Of a stretch of DNA of 64,000 nt, positions 41,279-50,533 are shown in pieces. The DNA is from Lentzea cavernae (lineage in GTDB: Bacteria; Actinomycetota; Actinomycetes; Mycobacteriales; Pseudonocardiaceae), in NCBI RefSeq assembly GCF_014653695.1, contig NZ_BNAR01000005.1, positions 62,001 through 126,000 on the forward strand, read 5' to 3'. Made by a program: the position numbers and the translations under genes. A model generated the notes under the pieces. It saw nothing but the letters and a program-made list of their open reading frames with translations. It was not told the origin of the DNA and ran no database searches. Numbering within the stretch: position 1 is the first letter of the stretch; every line of letters starts with the position of its first letter.

Positions 41279-42802
41279 TCAGACCTGGGGCACCGCGCGC
41301 AGCAGGGCGCGGGTGTAGTCGTGAGACGGGGTGAGGAGGACTTGTCCGACTGGGCCTTGTTCCACGATTTTCCCCTGGTGCATCACCGCCACCCGGTCGG
41401 CGATCTGCCACGCCAGCCCTAGGTCGTGCGTGATGAGCAATGAAGCAAGGCCCAGTTCCGCGCGCAACCGGAGCAGCAGCGCCACGATCTCGCCGCGCAC
41501 CGAGGCGTCCAGGGAGGCGACGGGCTCGTCGGCGAGCAGCAGACGGGGCTGCAGCACCAGGGCGCCGGCGATCACCACGCGCTGCTGCTGACCCCCGGAC
41601 AGCTCGTGCGGCAGGGCGTCGAGGTACAGGCTCGCCGGACGCAGCTCCGCCCGTTCCACAGCGGCCGTGACCAGGGCTTCGTGGTCGCCGGGAACACCGT
41701 GCACGCGCAGTCCCTCGGCGACCGCGTCGAACACCGTGTGCCGGGGGTTCAGGGCACTGGAAGGATCTTGCAGCACGAGCTGCACCTGGCGGCGGAACGC
41801 CTTGATCGCCCTGCTCCCCCGGCCCACCTCCACGCCGTCGAAGATCACCCGACCGGAGGACGGTGCCCGCAGCCCCATTATGGTACGAGCCAGTGTCGTT
41901 TTGCCGGAGCCGGACTGCCCGACGAGCGCCACGATCTCGCCCCGCCCGATCGTCAGGTCCACGCCGTCGACCGCGCGCGTGCGGCCGTAGTCCACGACCA
42001 GGTCCCGCACCCGCAGCAGCGGCTCCGGTGCGGGCGCGGGGTCGCTCCAGCGGTGCGCCGGGTCACCGATCACCGGGAACGCCGCCGTCAGCGCCGCCGT
42101 GTGCGGATGCCGCGGGTTCGCGATCACCTCACGGGTGCGGCCGCGTTCGACCAGCTCACCGCCCTGCATCACCGCGATGTCCTCGCAGGTCCGCGCGAGC
42201 ACCGACAGGTCGTGGCTGATCATCAGCAGGCCGAGGTCCTGCTCGGCGACCAGCCGCGTCATCAACGCCAGCACCTGCTCCTGCACCACCACGTCCAGCG
42301 CGGTGGTCGGTTCGTCCGCGACGACCAGCCGCGGCCCGCACGCCAGCGCCATCGCGATCATCACCCGCTGCTTCTGCCCGCCGGAGAGCTCGTGCGGGTA
42401 GGCCCGGGCCTTGTCGCGCGGCAGCTCCACCTGCTCCAGCAACTCCGTGACCCTGCCGGGGGTGCCGTGCAGCCGCATCGGCTCGGCGATCTGCTCGCCG
42501 ACGCGGTGCACGGGGTTGAGCGAGTGCATCGCTCCCTGGAACACGATCGACGCCGACGCCCACCGCACCGCCCGCAACCGGCCCCACGACATCGCCGCCA
42601 CGTCCTCGCCGTCGAGCAGGACCTCGCCCTCCACGCGCGCGGACCTGGGCAGCAGCCGCAGCACCGACATCGCCACCGTCGACTTGCCCGACCCCGACTC
42701 GCCCGCCAGCCCGAGCGTCTGACCGGGGGCCAGCGACAGGCTCACGTCGTGCACGACGCGCTTGTGCCCGTAGTGCACGGTGAGGTTGTTCAACTCCAGC
42801 AC
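41279..42802 (-). CDS. Peptide ABC transporter, fused double ATPase
   Basis: A 507-residue ATP-binding protein carrying two complete ABC domains, equivalent to DppD and DppF joined. Each has Walker A (GESGSGKS near 34, GQSGSGKT near 293), signature LSGGQ and Walker B (VVADEPTTALD, LLADEPVASLD). It energises import of di-/oligopeptides or nickel through the two permeases encoded upstream. The start is GTG, 4 bp after the permease stop, so the operon reads binding protein, permease, permease, ATPase. Confidence 0.93.
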   Translation of the reverse strand: MLELNNLTVHYGHKRVVHDVSLSLAPGQTLGLAGESGSGKSTVAMSVLRLLPRSARVEGEVLLDGEDVAAMSWGRLRAVRWASASIVFQGAMHSLNPVHRVGEQIAEPMRLHGTPGRVTELLEQVELPRDKARAYPHELSGGQKQRVMIAMALACGPRLVVADEPTTALDVVVQEQVLALMTRLVAEQDLGLLMISHDLSVLARTCEDIAVMQGGELVERGRTREVIANPRHPHTAALTAAFPVIGDPAHRWSDPAPAPEPLLRVRDLVVDYGRTRAVDGVDLTIGRGEIVALVGQSGSGKTTLARTIMGLRAPSSGRVIFDGVEVGRGSRAIKAFRRQVQLVLQDPSSALNPRHTVFDAVAEGLRVHGVPGDHEALVTAAVERAELRPASLYLDALPHELSGGQQQRVVIAGALVLQPRLLLADEPVASLDASVRGEIVALLLRLRAELGLASLLITHDLGLAWQIADRVAVMHQGKIVEQGPVGQVLLTPSHDYTRALLRAVPQV

Positions 42803-42806
42803 CCGG

Positions 42807-43673
42807 TCACCTCTTCGGCGTCACGACGGCTTCGAGCGCCCGCCCGACGAGCGTGAACGCCAGCACCACGACCACGATCGCCAGGCCCGGCGGCAGCAGG
42901 AACCACCACGCCCGCTGCGGCACCGCCCCGTGCAGCTGCGCCTGGTGCAGCATCGCTCCCCACGAGATCCGCGTCGGATCCCCCAGCCCCAGAAACGCCA
43001 GCGTCGACTCCGCCACGATCGCCGACGCCACCGACAGGGTCGCGTTGACCAGCACCAGCGGCACCACCGACGGCAGCACGTGCCGGCCGATGACATGGGC
43101 GTGGCCACCACCGAGCGCCCGTGCGCGTTCCACGAACGGGCGGGCCTCGATCGTCAGCGTCTGCGCCCGCACCATCCGCGCCGTCGAAGGCCAGCTCGTC
43201 AGCCCGATCGCGAGGATGATCGTGCCCAGGCCGCGCGGCAGCACCGTCGACAACGCGATCGCCAGCACCAGCGCGGGCAGCACCAGGAAGAAGTCCGTGA
43301 CCCGCAGCAACGCCCCCGCGAGCAGACCACCGAAATGACCGCTCACCACACCGGCGAACGTGCCGATGCCGACCGAGAGCACCGCTGCCGTCAGCCCGAC
43401 GAACAACGACGTGCCCGTGCCCTGCGCCATCAGCAACGCCACCGAACGCCCGGTGTGATCGGTGCCCAGCCAGTGACCCGCACCCGGCGGCTGCCACGCC
43501 TGCGCCGTCACGCGGGTGACGTCGAGGGCGTCCGCGGGGATGAACAGCGGCGCGAGGACGGCGACGAGCGCGGCCACGGCCAGAGCCACCGCGCCCGCCA
43601 CACCGGTCCTGTGCGCCAGGAAGGCCCCCGCCGCGCCGCCCCGGCCCGTGCGCACCCCGTCGGCGAAGCTCAT
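42807..43673 (-). CDS. Peptide ABC transporter permease (DppC-like)
   Basis: A 288-residue inner-membrane permease with five or six helices and the EAA-type loop (ARALGGGHAHVIGRHVLP) that contacts the ATPase. The periplasmic-side motif HWLGTDHTGRS is diagnostic of DppC/OppC proteins. Its ATG overlaps the stop of the preceding permease (ATGA), so they are translationally coupled; the long open frame upstream belongs to another frame of that gene. Confidence 0.92.
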   Translation of the reverse strand: MSFADGVRTGRGGAAGAFLAHRTGVAGAVALAVAALVAVLAPLFIPADALDVTRVTAQAWQPPGAGHWLGTDHTGRSVALLMAQGTGTSLFVGLTAAVLSVGIGTFAGVVSGHFGGLLAGALLRVTDFFLVLPALVLAIALSTVLPRGLGTIILAIGLTSWPSTARMVRAQTLTIEARPFVERARALGGGHAHVIGRHVLPSVVPLVLVNATLSVASAIVAESTLAFLGLGDPTRISWGAMLHQAQLHGAVPQRAWWFLLPPGLAIVVVVLAFTLVGRALEAVVTPKR

Positions 43674-44620
43674 ACGACCCCCACCCGTGGATCCAGGACC
43701 CCGTGCAGCAGGTCGGCCAGCAGGTTCATCACCACGACCGCGCCCGCCGTCACGACCAGCAGCCCCTGCAGCAGGAAGTAGTCCGGGCCGGTCAGCGCGT
43801 CGTGGAACAACAGCCCCAGACCCGGCCAGGAGAACACCGTCTCCGTCGTGATCGCCCCCGCCACCACCAGCCCGAACCGCAGGAACACCAGCGTGATCGC
43901 CGGCAGCACCGCGTTGGGCACCGCGTGCCGGCGCCGCACCAGGTCGTCGCGCAGCCCCTTCGCCCGCGCCGTCGTCAGGTAGGGGGCGTGCATCTCCTCG
44001 AGCAGCGAGGACCGCATCACCAGCGCGTACTCCGCGCACACCACCGCGACCAGCGTGAGCGACGGCAGCACCAGGTGGTGCCCGACGTCGAGGGCCTGGG
44101 ACAGCAAGTCCGGCGCCGTGTCGGTGTCGCGCATGCCCCGCGACGGGAACAGGTCCCCGGTCACCATCATCAGCAGCATGCCCAGCCAGAACGTCGGCAC
44201 CGCCCACAACGTCAGCGACACCCCCGTCGTGACCCGGTCGAACGCCGAGTCACGACGCCACGCCGCCCGCACCCCCAGCCACAGCCCCAGCAGCACCGCG
44301 ATCAGCGTCGCCGTGCCGACCAGCAGCACCGTCGGCCCCACCCGGTCGAGGATCACCTCCGCGACGGGACGGCGGAACGTGAACGACGTCCCGAGGTCGC
44401 CGCGCAGCAGCGAGGTCAGGTAGGTCCAGAACTGCTCGTGCAGCGGGCGGTCCAGGCCGAACTGCGCGCGCAACGCGGCCTGCATCTCCGCGGTGACCGG
44501 GCGGCCCCGCGTCATCGACACCACGGGATCGCCCGGCACCACCCGGAACAGGAAGAAGCCCAGCACCGCGACCATCAGCAGGCTGAGCGCGGCACCACCG
44601 AACCGACCGGCCAGACGCAC
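43670..44620 (-). CDS. Peptide ABC transporter permease (DppB-like)
   Basis: A 316-residue permease of the DppB/OppB type: an N-terminal membrane helix with FLFRVVPGDPV, the extracellular LGLDRPLHEQ-like segment (FGLDRPLHEQFW) and the EAA loop TTARAKGLRDDLVRRRH. It starts directly after the stop codon of the substrate-binding protein gene. It pairs with the DppC-like permease to form the translocation path. Confidence 0.92.
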   Translation of the reverse strand: MRLAGRFGGAALSLLMVAVLGFFLFRVVPGDPVVSMTRGRPVTAEMQAALRAQFGLDRPLHEQFWTYLTSLLRGDLGTSFTFRRPVAEVILDRVGPTVLLVGTATLIAVLLGLWLGVRAAWRRDSAFDRVTTGVSLTLWAVPTFWLGMLLMMVTGDLFPSRGMRDTDTAPDLLSQALDVGHHLVLPSLTLVAVVCAEYALVMRSSLLEEMHAPYLTTARAKGLRDDLVRRRHAVPNAVLPAITLVFLRFGLVVAGAITTETVFSWPGLGLLFHDALTGPDYFLLQGLLVVTAGAVVVMNLLADLLHGVLDPRVGVV

Positions 44621-46378
44621 CTACTCGCGCTCCCCGGCCGTGGCACCGCGCCGCCGTGCCATCACGACCACCACCAGCGCCAGCCCGCCGATCAGCGCGC
44701 CGCCGATCGCGAGCCCGGCCCACCGGCTGCCCCGCGCCTGCGCGGTGCGCCCGGCCGGTTCGGCGCCGTAGTAGCCCCACATGCCGTTCTGCGCCATGAT
44801 CACGCCGCCCTGCGCGGGCTGGGTCGTGAACCTCGCGAAGTGGTCGGACCGGTAGGCCTCCAGCGCGTTGTCGTAGGCCAGCACCACCGCGGGCACCTGG
44901 TCGTAGAAGCGGGCCTGCATCTGCTTGACGATCTCCACGCGCTTGCCCTCGTCGAACTCCGAGAGCTGCTGGGCGTAGAGCCTGTCGTAGGTCTCGTCGC
45001 AGAAGTACGTGTCGGTGGTGCCGCCCTTGCCGTCCGCGCCGGGACGTTGCGCGCAGGTGTGCAGGCCCAGCACGAAGTCCGGGTCGATGTTGGTCGACCA
45101 GCCGGAGAACGCCAGGTCGTAGGTCGCCGCGGTGGTGGCCTCGTTGAGCTGGTTGTCCGACACCAGCCGCACGTCCAGGGTGATGCCGATGTCGCTCATC
45201 GAGCGCTTGAGGTACTCGCTGGCCTGCTCGTCGTACGCGCGTCCGGCGCGTCCGATCAGCCGCAGCGAAAAGCGGGTGCCGTCGGCCTTGCGGGGATGTC
45301 CGGCGGCGTCGAGTGCGGCGTTGGCCGCGGCGGGGTCGAACCGGCGCCGCTCGGACTCGCCCGGCTGCCAGTGCCACTTGCCGAACACCGGCGGCACCAG
45401 CCCCGCGCCCTTGTCCGCGTACCCGAGGTTCACCCGCGCCACGAGCGCGTCGAGGTCGATCGCCTGCGCGATGGCCCGGCGGACCCGGACGTCCGCGAGC
45501 GCGGGGGCGCCGTCCCCGATCGGCACGCCGGTGCGGGTCTGCGCGCCGGGGTTGATCATCAGCTCGGTGAAGCGGCGGCCCTGGGCCTTGTTGCGGGTGA
45601 CCCCGGCCCTGCCCTGCAGCGAGTCGAACTGCGCCGGCGCCATCCGGTTGACCAGGTCGATCTCGCCCTTGCCCAGCGCCTGCACCGCGGCGTCGGAGTT
45701 CTGGAAGTACACGAAGTGCAGCTCGTCGAACTTCGGCGCGCCCCGCCAGTACCCCTTGTTGGCCTTGAGCTTGATGAACTGCCCCGGCACGTGCTCGGCG
45801 AGCACGAACGGCCCGGAGCCCACGACCGGCACCTCGTCGTTGCGGTAGTCGTTGATGCTGCCGACCTTCTCCCACACGTGCCTGGGCACGATCGGGACGT
45901 CCAGGGCCAGCATCGTCACCTGCGGCGTCTTGGTCCGGATGACGACGGTGCGGTCATCGGGCGCGGTGACGTCGCGGAAGTTCGTGACGAACCCGCCGTT
46001 CGCGGTCCGCGCGATCTCGTCGGTCAGCATCAGGTTGTAGGTGAACGCGACGTCGTGCGCGGTGATCGCCTGCCCGTCGGACCACTTCTTGCCCTGCGGC
46101 ACGGTGAAGGTCCACGTGAGCTTGTCCGCCGAGGGTTCCCACTTGTTCGCGAGGCCCTCGGTCACCGTCTGGTCCGCCGCGGTGTAGGCGGTCAGGTAGT
46201 CGTACATCAGCCGGCCGATCTCGGTGCTCGACTGGAACACCGCGAGGAACGGGTTCATCGAGTCGATCTGCTGCACGATCGCGACCTTCAGCACGACCGG
46301 CGCCTGTGCCGTAGCCGGAGGTGCCGCCACCCCCAGCGTCGTTGCCACGGCAAGCGACGCGCACAACTTCACCCGCAC
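44621..46378 (-). CDS. ABC transporter substrate-binding protein (family 5)
   Basis: A 585-residue solute-binding protein of the DppA/OppA (SBP_bac_5) family, with signal peptide (MRVKLCASLAVATTLGVAA) and typical segments WTFTVPQGKKWSDGQAITAHDVAFTYNL and VRRAIAQAIDLDAL. It has no lipobox Cys; instead a C-terminal hydrophobic helix followed by RRRG (about 555-580) probably anchors it to the membrane, an arrangement seen in some actinobacteria. Divergent from the M55 aminopeptidase gene, which suggests D-amino-acid-containing peptides as cargo. Confidence 0.9.
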   Translation of the reverse strand: MRVKLCASLAVATTLGVAAPPATAQAPVVLKVAIVQQIDSMNPFLAVFQSSTEIGRLMYDYLTAYTAADQTVTEGLANKWEPSADKLTWTFTVPQGKKWSDGQAITAHDVAFTYNLMLTDEIARTANGGFVTNFRDVTAPDDRTVVIRTKTPQVTMLALDVPIVPRHVWEKVGSINDYRNDEVPVVGSGPFVLAEHVPGQFIKLKANKGYWRGAPKFDELHFVYFQNSDAAVQALGKGEIDLVNRMAPAQFDSLQGRAGVTRNKAQGRRFTELMINPGAQTRTGVPIGDGAPALADVRVRRAIAQAIDLDALVARVNLGYADKGAGLVPPVFGKWHWQPGESERRRFDPAAANAALDAAGHPRKADGTRFSLRLIGRAGRAYDEQASEYLKRSMSDIGITLDVRLVSDNQLNEATTAATYDLAFSGWSTNIDPDFVLGLHTCAQRPGADGKGGTTDTYFCDETYDRLYAQQLSEFDEGKRVEIVKQMQARFYDQVPAVVLAYDNALEAYRSDHFARFTTQPAQGGVIMAQNGMWGYYGAEPAGRTAQARGSRWAGLAIGGALIGGLALVVVVMARRRGATAGERE

Positions 46379-46422
46379 GAAAACCCCTCTTCCCCAGCAG
46401 CCCGCCGCTAACTTACCGAGAT

Positions 46423-47250
46423 GTGCGGATCATGATCTCGGCGGACATGGAAGGCGCCACCGGAGTCACCTGGACCGGGGACGTCGTGCCCGGTACCGAG
46501 CAGTGGCAACGGTTCCGGCGCCTGTTCACGGCGGACGTCAACGCCTGCGTGACGGGCCTGGTCGCGGGCGGAGCGGAGCAGGTCCTCGTCAACGAGGCGC
46601 ACTCCTCGCAGCGCAACCTCCTGCTCGAAGACCTCCACGACGCGGCACGGCTGCTCACCGGCCGCCACAAACCGCTGTCGATGATGCAGGGCGTCGACTC
46701 CGATGTGGACGGAGTGGTCTTCCTCGGCTACCACACAGCCGCGGGCACCCGCGGCGTGCTCGCCCACACCTACATGGAGAACTCCATCACCGGCGTGTGG
46801 CTCGACGGCGTCCTCGCCTCCGAGGGCCGCCTCAACGCCGCACTGGCCGCCGAACACGGCGTTCCCGTGCTGCTCGTGACCGGCGACGACCTCACCTGCG
46901 CCGACGCCGCGACCTACGCGGCCTCGGCGTGGACGGTCGCGGTCAAGGAGTGCGTGTCGCGCTACGCCGCCGTGTGCCTGCCACCCGCCGTGACCTCATC
47001 GCAGATCACCGCCGCCTCCACCGCGGCGATGGCGTCCGCGGGACGGGCCGAGGCTGTCGTGGCACCGCACCGGATCGAGGTGGAGTTCGACGCCTCGCAC
47101 CTCGCCGAGGCCGCCGCGATCGTGCCGACCGTGGAGCTGGTCGGCGTGCAGCGCGTCGGGTTCGACGCCACGTCGATGACCGCGGCCATGAAGGCGTTCA
47201 AAGTGGTCACGCACATCGCGGGCGCGGCCATGGAGGACGTCTACGGCTGA
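46423..47250 (+). CDS. M55 family D-aminopeptidase (DppA-like)
   Basis: A 275-residue zinc peptidase of family M55. The metal-binding start ISADMEGATG gives Asp8 and Glu10; further ligands fit LGYHTAAGTRG and LAHTYMENS. B. subtilis DppA, the model, cleaves D-Ala-containing dipeptides and is encoded with a dipeptide transporter, just as here, where the transporter operon is divergent. It probably lets the cell reuse cell-wall dipeptides. The start is GTG at 46423 or ATG at 46432. Confidence 0.9.
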   Translation: MRIMISADMEGATGVTWTGDVVPGTEQWQRFRRLFTADVNACVTGLVAGGAEQVLVNEAHSSQRNLLLEDLHDAARLLTGRHKPLSMMQGVDSDVDGVVFLGYHTAAGTRGVLAHTYMENSITGVWLDGVLASEGRLNAALAAEHGVPVLLVTGDDLTCADAATYAASAWTVAVKECVSRYAAVCLPPAVTSSQITAASTAAMASAGRAEAVVAPHRIEVEFDASHLAEAAAIVPTVELVGVQRVGFDATSMTAAMKAFKVVTHIAGAAMEDVYG

Positions 47251-48684
47251 TCACAGCTCCACCAACCGTCGCATCTCCCGCCTCGGCAACCGCGGCGACC
47301 CCGCGGCCGCGCGCACGGTCCGCTCGTCGGGGTCGTCGAGCAACGCGATCAGCGCCTGCTCGGGCAGGTTCGGGTGGCCGGCCACCGCGTGGCGCACCGC
47401 GGCGTCGGGATCGGCGGCCAGCCGGGCGGCGATGCCAGCGGGCAGATCCGGGTCGCGCGGCGCCAGGCACCGCATCCGCGGATCCGGGTCGGTGGCGAAC
47501 CGGCGCAGCACCGATGCGGGGAACGTCCACATGTCCGCCGGGCGCCACGGGGCGTAGTTCGTGTCCGCGGGATCGAACTCGCGGTCCATGCGCTCCACGT
47601 CCGCCAGGTGCGGGGCGCTCTTGGCCATCGCCCAGCGGACCTCGATCTCGTCGTCGGCGAGCAGCCGGGCGACCACCTCCGGGGGCAGCGGCACGGTGCT
47701 GGAGGCCACCGACGCGCGGAAACACGCGTACGGGGAGCCGGCGTGGCGCACCGGGTCGGCGCGCACCCAGTCCAGGCGCAACATCTGCAGTTCCCCGGCC
47801 GCCACCGCCCGTTCGAACTGTTCCTCGTCGACGTCCAGCGGTGCGGCGCTGACATGGGCGTGGATGGCGGCACGCAGCGGTTCGGGGGTGTCCTGCCGCC
47901 CGAAGACCCCGACCCTGACCCGCGGGTTCGCATCCGCGCCGAGCGCGTCGCGCAGCGCGGGCGGCAGCCGCGGGTGCCGGGCCACCTCCACCCGCACGTC
48001 CGCGTCGGGGTCCTGGGACAGGCGCAGCGCCGTCGAGGCGTCGAGGGTGAGGTGGCGGACCACCCCGGCCCTGGTGACCGGATCGGCGAGCAGGGCGGGA
48101 ACCAGGTCGGGCGGCGGTGCCGGGTGGTGCGCCGAGCACGCCGCCTCACGGACGCTGTCGTCGGCGTCGGTCAGCAGGGCGCGCCGCACGTGCTCGGGCG
48201 CGGCAGGCCATCGGCTGCCCAGTGCCGCCCTGACCTGGGCGCTCGGGTCCTCGGCGAGACGTGCTCGCAGGTCGCCGGGCACCGCGTCGTTCCCGGCGAG
48301 GAACTCGCGGACCACCGGTTCGGCATCGGTCAGCAGCAACTCGAACGCCTCGGCTGACACGTCCTGACCGCGGCTCATCGCCAGGCCCGCCCGCACGGAG
48401 ACGTCGGGATGGGCCGCCAGGCGGAGCCTGACCGCGCCGGGCAGGCCGTCGTTCGCCGCCAGCGAGCGCAGCACCGGGCGCCGGCCGGTCGTGATCATCT
48501 CGTCGATCAGCCCGGGTGTGAGGTCCGGCCGCGTCCCGAGCTCACGCGGCGCCGCGCGGTGGGCGATCAGGCGACGGATCAAGTCCTCGGGCAGCGCCGG
48601 GTTGAGAGCGAGCCCTTCCAGGGCCTCCTGCAGGTGCACCGGTGTCCCCCAGTCGGTCGGCACAGGCCCGCGACGATTCCACAC
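47251..48684 (-). CDS. Leucine-rich-repeat-variant/HEAT-like repeat protein
   Basis: A 477-residue protein made almost entirely of about 23-residue repeats of the type LRARLAEDPSAQVRAALG, RLAADPDAAVRHAVAGHPNLP, matching the leucine-rich repeat variant (LRV) pattern, at least 14 repeats. No catalytic motif; probably a binding scaffold. The frame continues another 390 codons upstream but that is antisense to the M20 peptidase; GTG codons at 48684/48687 just behind a TATCCG box are the likely start, with the divergent M20 promoter overlapping. Confidence 0.8.
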   Translation of the reverse strand: MWNRRGPVPTDWGTPVHLQEALEGLALNPALPEDLIRRLIAHRAAPRELGTRPDLTPGLIDEMITTGRRPVLRSLAANDGLPGAVRLRLAAHPDVSVRAGLAMSRGQDVSAEAFELLLTDAEPVVREFLAGNDAVPGDLRARLAEDPSAQVRAALGSRWPAAPEHVRRALLTDADDSVREAACSAHHPAPPPDLVPALLADPVTRAGVVRHLTLDASTALRLSQDPDADVRVEVARHPRLPPALRDALGADANPRVRVGVFGRQDTPEPLRAAIHAHVSAAPLDVDEEQFERAVAAGELQMLRLDWVRADPVRHAGSPYACFRASVASSTVPLPPEVVARLLADDEIEVRWAMAKSAPHLADVERMDREFDPADTNYAPWRPADMWTFPASVLRRFATDPDPRMRCLAPRDPDLPAGIAARLAADPDAAVRHAVAGHPNLPEQALIALLDDPDERTVRAAAGSPRLPRREMRRLVEL

Positions 48685-48708
48685 CACCGCGACGGATACG
48701 GTGAAATC

Positions 48709-49995
48709 ATGGCGCTCGACGTCGCGCAGGTGTGCGCGCAGCTCATCCGCTTCGACACCACCAACCGCGGCGGTGGCGACTCCGCGGGCGAGCGGGAGGC
48801 CGCCGAGCACGTCGCGGCGATTCTGCACGACAACGGTGTGCCGCCCACGTTGCTCGAACCGGCGCCACGGCGCACCAACGTCCTCGCGCGCGTGCACGGC
48901 ACCGACCCGTCGCTGCCCGCGGTGCTGGTGCAGTCGCACCTCGACGTGGTGCCCGCCGACCCGGCCGAGTGGAGCTTCGACCCGTTCGCCGGGGAGGTCC
49001 GCGACGGGTTCGTGCACGGCCGGGGCGCGGTGGACATGAAGGACATGGCCGCGATGACCCTGGCGGTGCTGCACCGCTGGCACACCGAGGGCCGCCGTCC
49101 GCGCCGTGACGTCGTACTGGCGTTCGTCGCCGACGAGGAGGACCAGGGCGCTTACGGGGCGCATTGGCTCGTGGAGCACCACGCCGCGCACTTCGCCGGG
49201 GTGCAGGCGGCGATCAGCGAGTCCGGCGCGTTCTCCTACGACGTCGACGGGGTGCGCCTGTACCCGGTCGGCACCGCCGAGCGCGGCACCTCGCACATGA
49301 CGCTCACCGCCACCGGGCGCGCCGGGCACGGGTCGCGGCGCAACGACCAGAACGCGGTGACCGCGCTGGTCACGTCGCTGGCGCGGATCGCGGCGTTCCA
49401 GCACCCGGTGCGGCTCACCCCGACCGTCGAGGCGTTCCTCGTGGGCGTGGGCAAGGCGCTCGGGGTGGAGGTCGACCTCGACGACGTCGACGGCACGCTG
49501 GCCCGGCTCGGTCCCGCGGCGAAGCTGGTGGAGAACACCGTGCGCTGCTCGACCACGCCGACGATGCTGTCCGCCGGGTACAAGGTCAACGTCATCCCCG
49601 GCACCGCCACCGCCCAGCTCGACGTCCGCACCCTGCCCGGCACCGTCGACGAGCTCGTCGCCGACATCGACTCGCTGCTCTCGCCGGGCGTGACACGGGA
49701 GTTCCTCGAACACCAGCCGCCCGTCGAGGCCCCGATCGACACACCGTGGTTCGCCGCGATGGCCGACGCCCTGTGCGACGAGGACCCCGCCGCCCACGTC
49801 GTGCCCTACTGCCTGGGCGGCGGCACCGACGCCAAGGCCTTCAGCCGGTTGGGCATCCACTGCTACGGCTTCTCACCGCTGCAGCTGCCCGCGGGCTTCG
49901 ACTACCGGGCCATGGCGCACGGCGTCGACGAACGCGTCCCCGTCGCCGGCCTGGAGTTCGGCGTGCGGGTGCTGGACCGCTTCCTGTCGAGCTGA
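48709..49995 (+). CDS. M20 family zinc peptidase
   Basis: A 428-residue di-zinc hydrolase of the M20/M25/M40 family. LVQSHLDVVPA (first His and catalytic Asp), GRGAVDMKDM (bridging Asp), ADEEDQG (catalytic Glu-Glu) and a late GGGTDAKAF-type His/Glu region are in order, with a dimerisation lid in the middle. No signal peptide. It probably releases amino acids from peptides or N-acyl amino acids. The ATG is 6 nt after TACGGT (48697-48702), leaderless. Confidence 0.91.
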   Translation: MALDVAQVCAQLIRFDTTNRGGGDSAGEREAAEHVAAILHDNGVPPTLLEPAPRRTNVLARVHGTDPSLPAVLVQSHLDVVPADPAEWSFDPFAGEVRDGFVHGRGAVDMKDMAAMTLAVLHRWHTEGRRPRRDVVLAFVADEEDQGAYGAHWLVEHHAAHFAGVQAAISESGAFSYDVDGVRLYPVGTAERGTSHMTLTATGRAGHGSRRNDQNAVTALVTSLARIAAFQHPVRLTPTVEAFLVGVGKALGVEVDLDDVDGTLARLGPAAKLVENTVRCSTTPTMLSAGYKVNVIPGTATAQLDVRTLPGTVDELVADIDSLLSPGVTREFLEHQPPVEAPIDTPWFAAMADALCDEDPAAHVVPYCLGGGTDAKAFSRLGIHCYGFSPLQLPAGFDYRAMAHGVDERVPVAGLEFGVRVLDRFLSS

Positions 49996-50478
49996 CCGGC
50001 GCTCGACGAGTTCCTGCACCGCGCTGGGCAGCGTCGTCTCGAAGTCGATCAGCTTCGCCCACGTCGGCGTCACCACGATCCGCACCATGCCGTCGTAGAG
50101 CGAGCGGACCTCCCGCTCCCACTCGACCCGCTGCCGCGCCGTCATCTCGTAGCTGCCGTTGATCTGCAGGTACTCGTCCGGGATGCCGTCGACCACGTCG
50201 AGCTCGACGGTGCCGCGGATCAGCAGGATCTTCGGCGGGTGCACCTCGGTGTCGATCGTCAGCGCCACCGCGGGGTTGGCCCGCAGCGCGTGCAGCTTCG
50301 GGGCGTTCGTGGACGTGCACAGCACGAGCTGCTCGCCGTTCCAGGCGAACGCGATCGGAATCGACCGCGGTGTGCCGTCCTTGGCCACGTACGCCAGCCG
50401 GCACAGGTCGCGGTGCAGCAACTCCCTGCTGTGCGGCCGGTTCAGGACCTCGGTGATCTCGCTGCGCGTCATCGTCAT
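49873..50478 (-). CDS. Pyridoxamine 5'-phosphate oxidase-like flavin/F420 protein
   Basis: A 201-residue split-barrel protein of the pyridoxamine-phosphate-oxidase-like superfamily: RLAYVAKDGTPRSIPIAFAWNGEQLVLCT and NPAVALTIDTE are characteristic. Such proteins bind FMN, F420 or haem. The last 40 residues run antisense into the M20 peptidase gene and look like an unnatural tail (GQLQR end). The ATG at 50478 or 50472 gives the usual start. Confidence 0.78.
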   Translation of the reverse strand: MTMTRSEITEVLNRPHSRELLHRDLCRLAYVAKDGTPRSIPIAFAWNGEQLVLCTSTNAPKLHALRANPAVALTIDTEVHPPKILLIRGTVELDVVDGIPDEYLQINGSYEMTARQRVEWEREVRSLYDGMVRIVVTPTWAKLIDFETTLPSAVQELVERRSARQEAVQHPHAELQAGDGDAFVDAVRHGPVVEARGQLQR

Positions 50479-50533
50479 GCCCGTGGGACGGAGCCGCCCC
50501 GCCGTTCTCGACATCACGCGCCGAAGTTTTCTC

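Larger units (their letters stand above)
28998..41820 (-). repeat. GGGGGAG heptamers, - strand, right of dif
   Basis: The same motif in the opposite orientation (CTCCCCC on the + strand), found by eye at 28998, 31306, 31715, 32351, 33970, 34269, 38457 and 41814. None in the + orientation was seen to the right of dif. All again point towards dif. Confidence 0.6.

Noticed and set aside
43703-46411. A 902-residue + strand frame opposite the ABC transporter genes
   Set aside because: Antisense shadow; the minus strand encodes clear permeases and a binding protein.
47281-48680. Tandem repeats in the DNA of the LRV-like gene as a CRISPR or satellite
   Set aside because: The repeats are only at protein level, diverged in DNA, and lack constant spacers.
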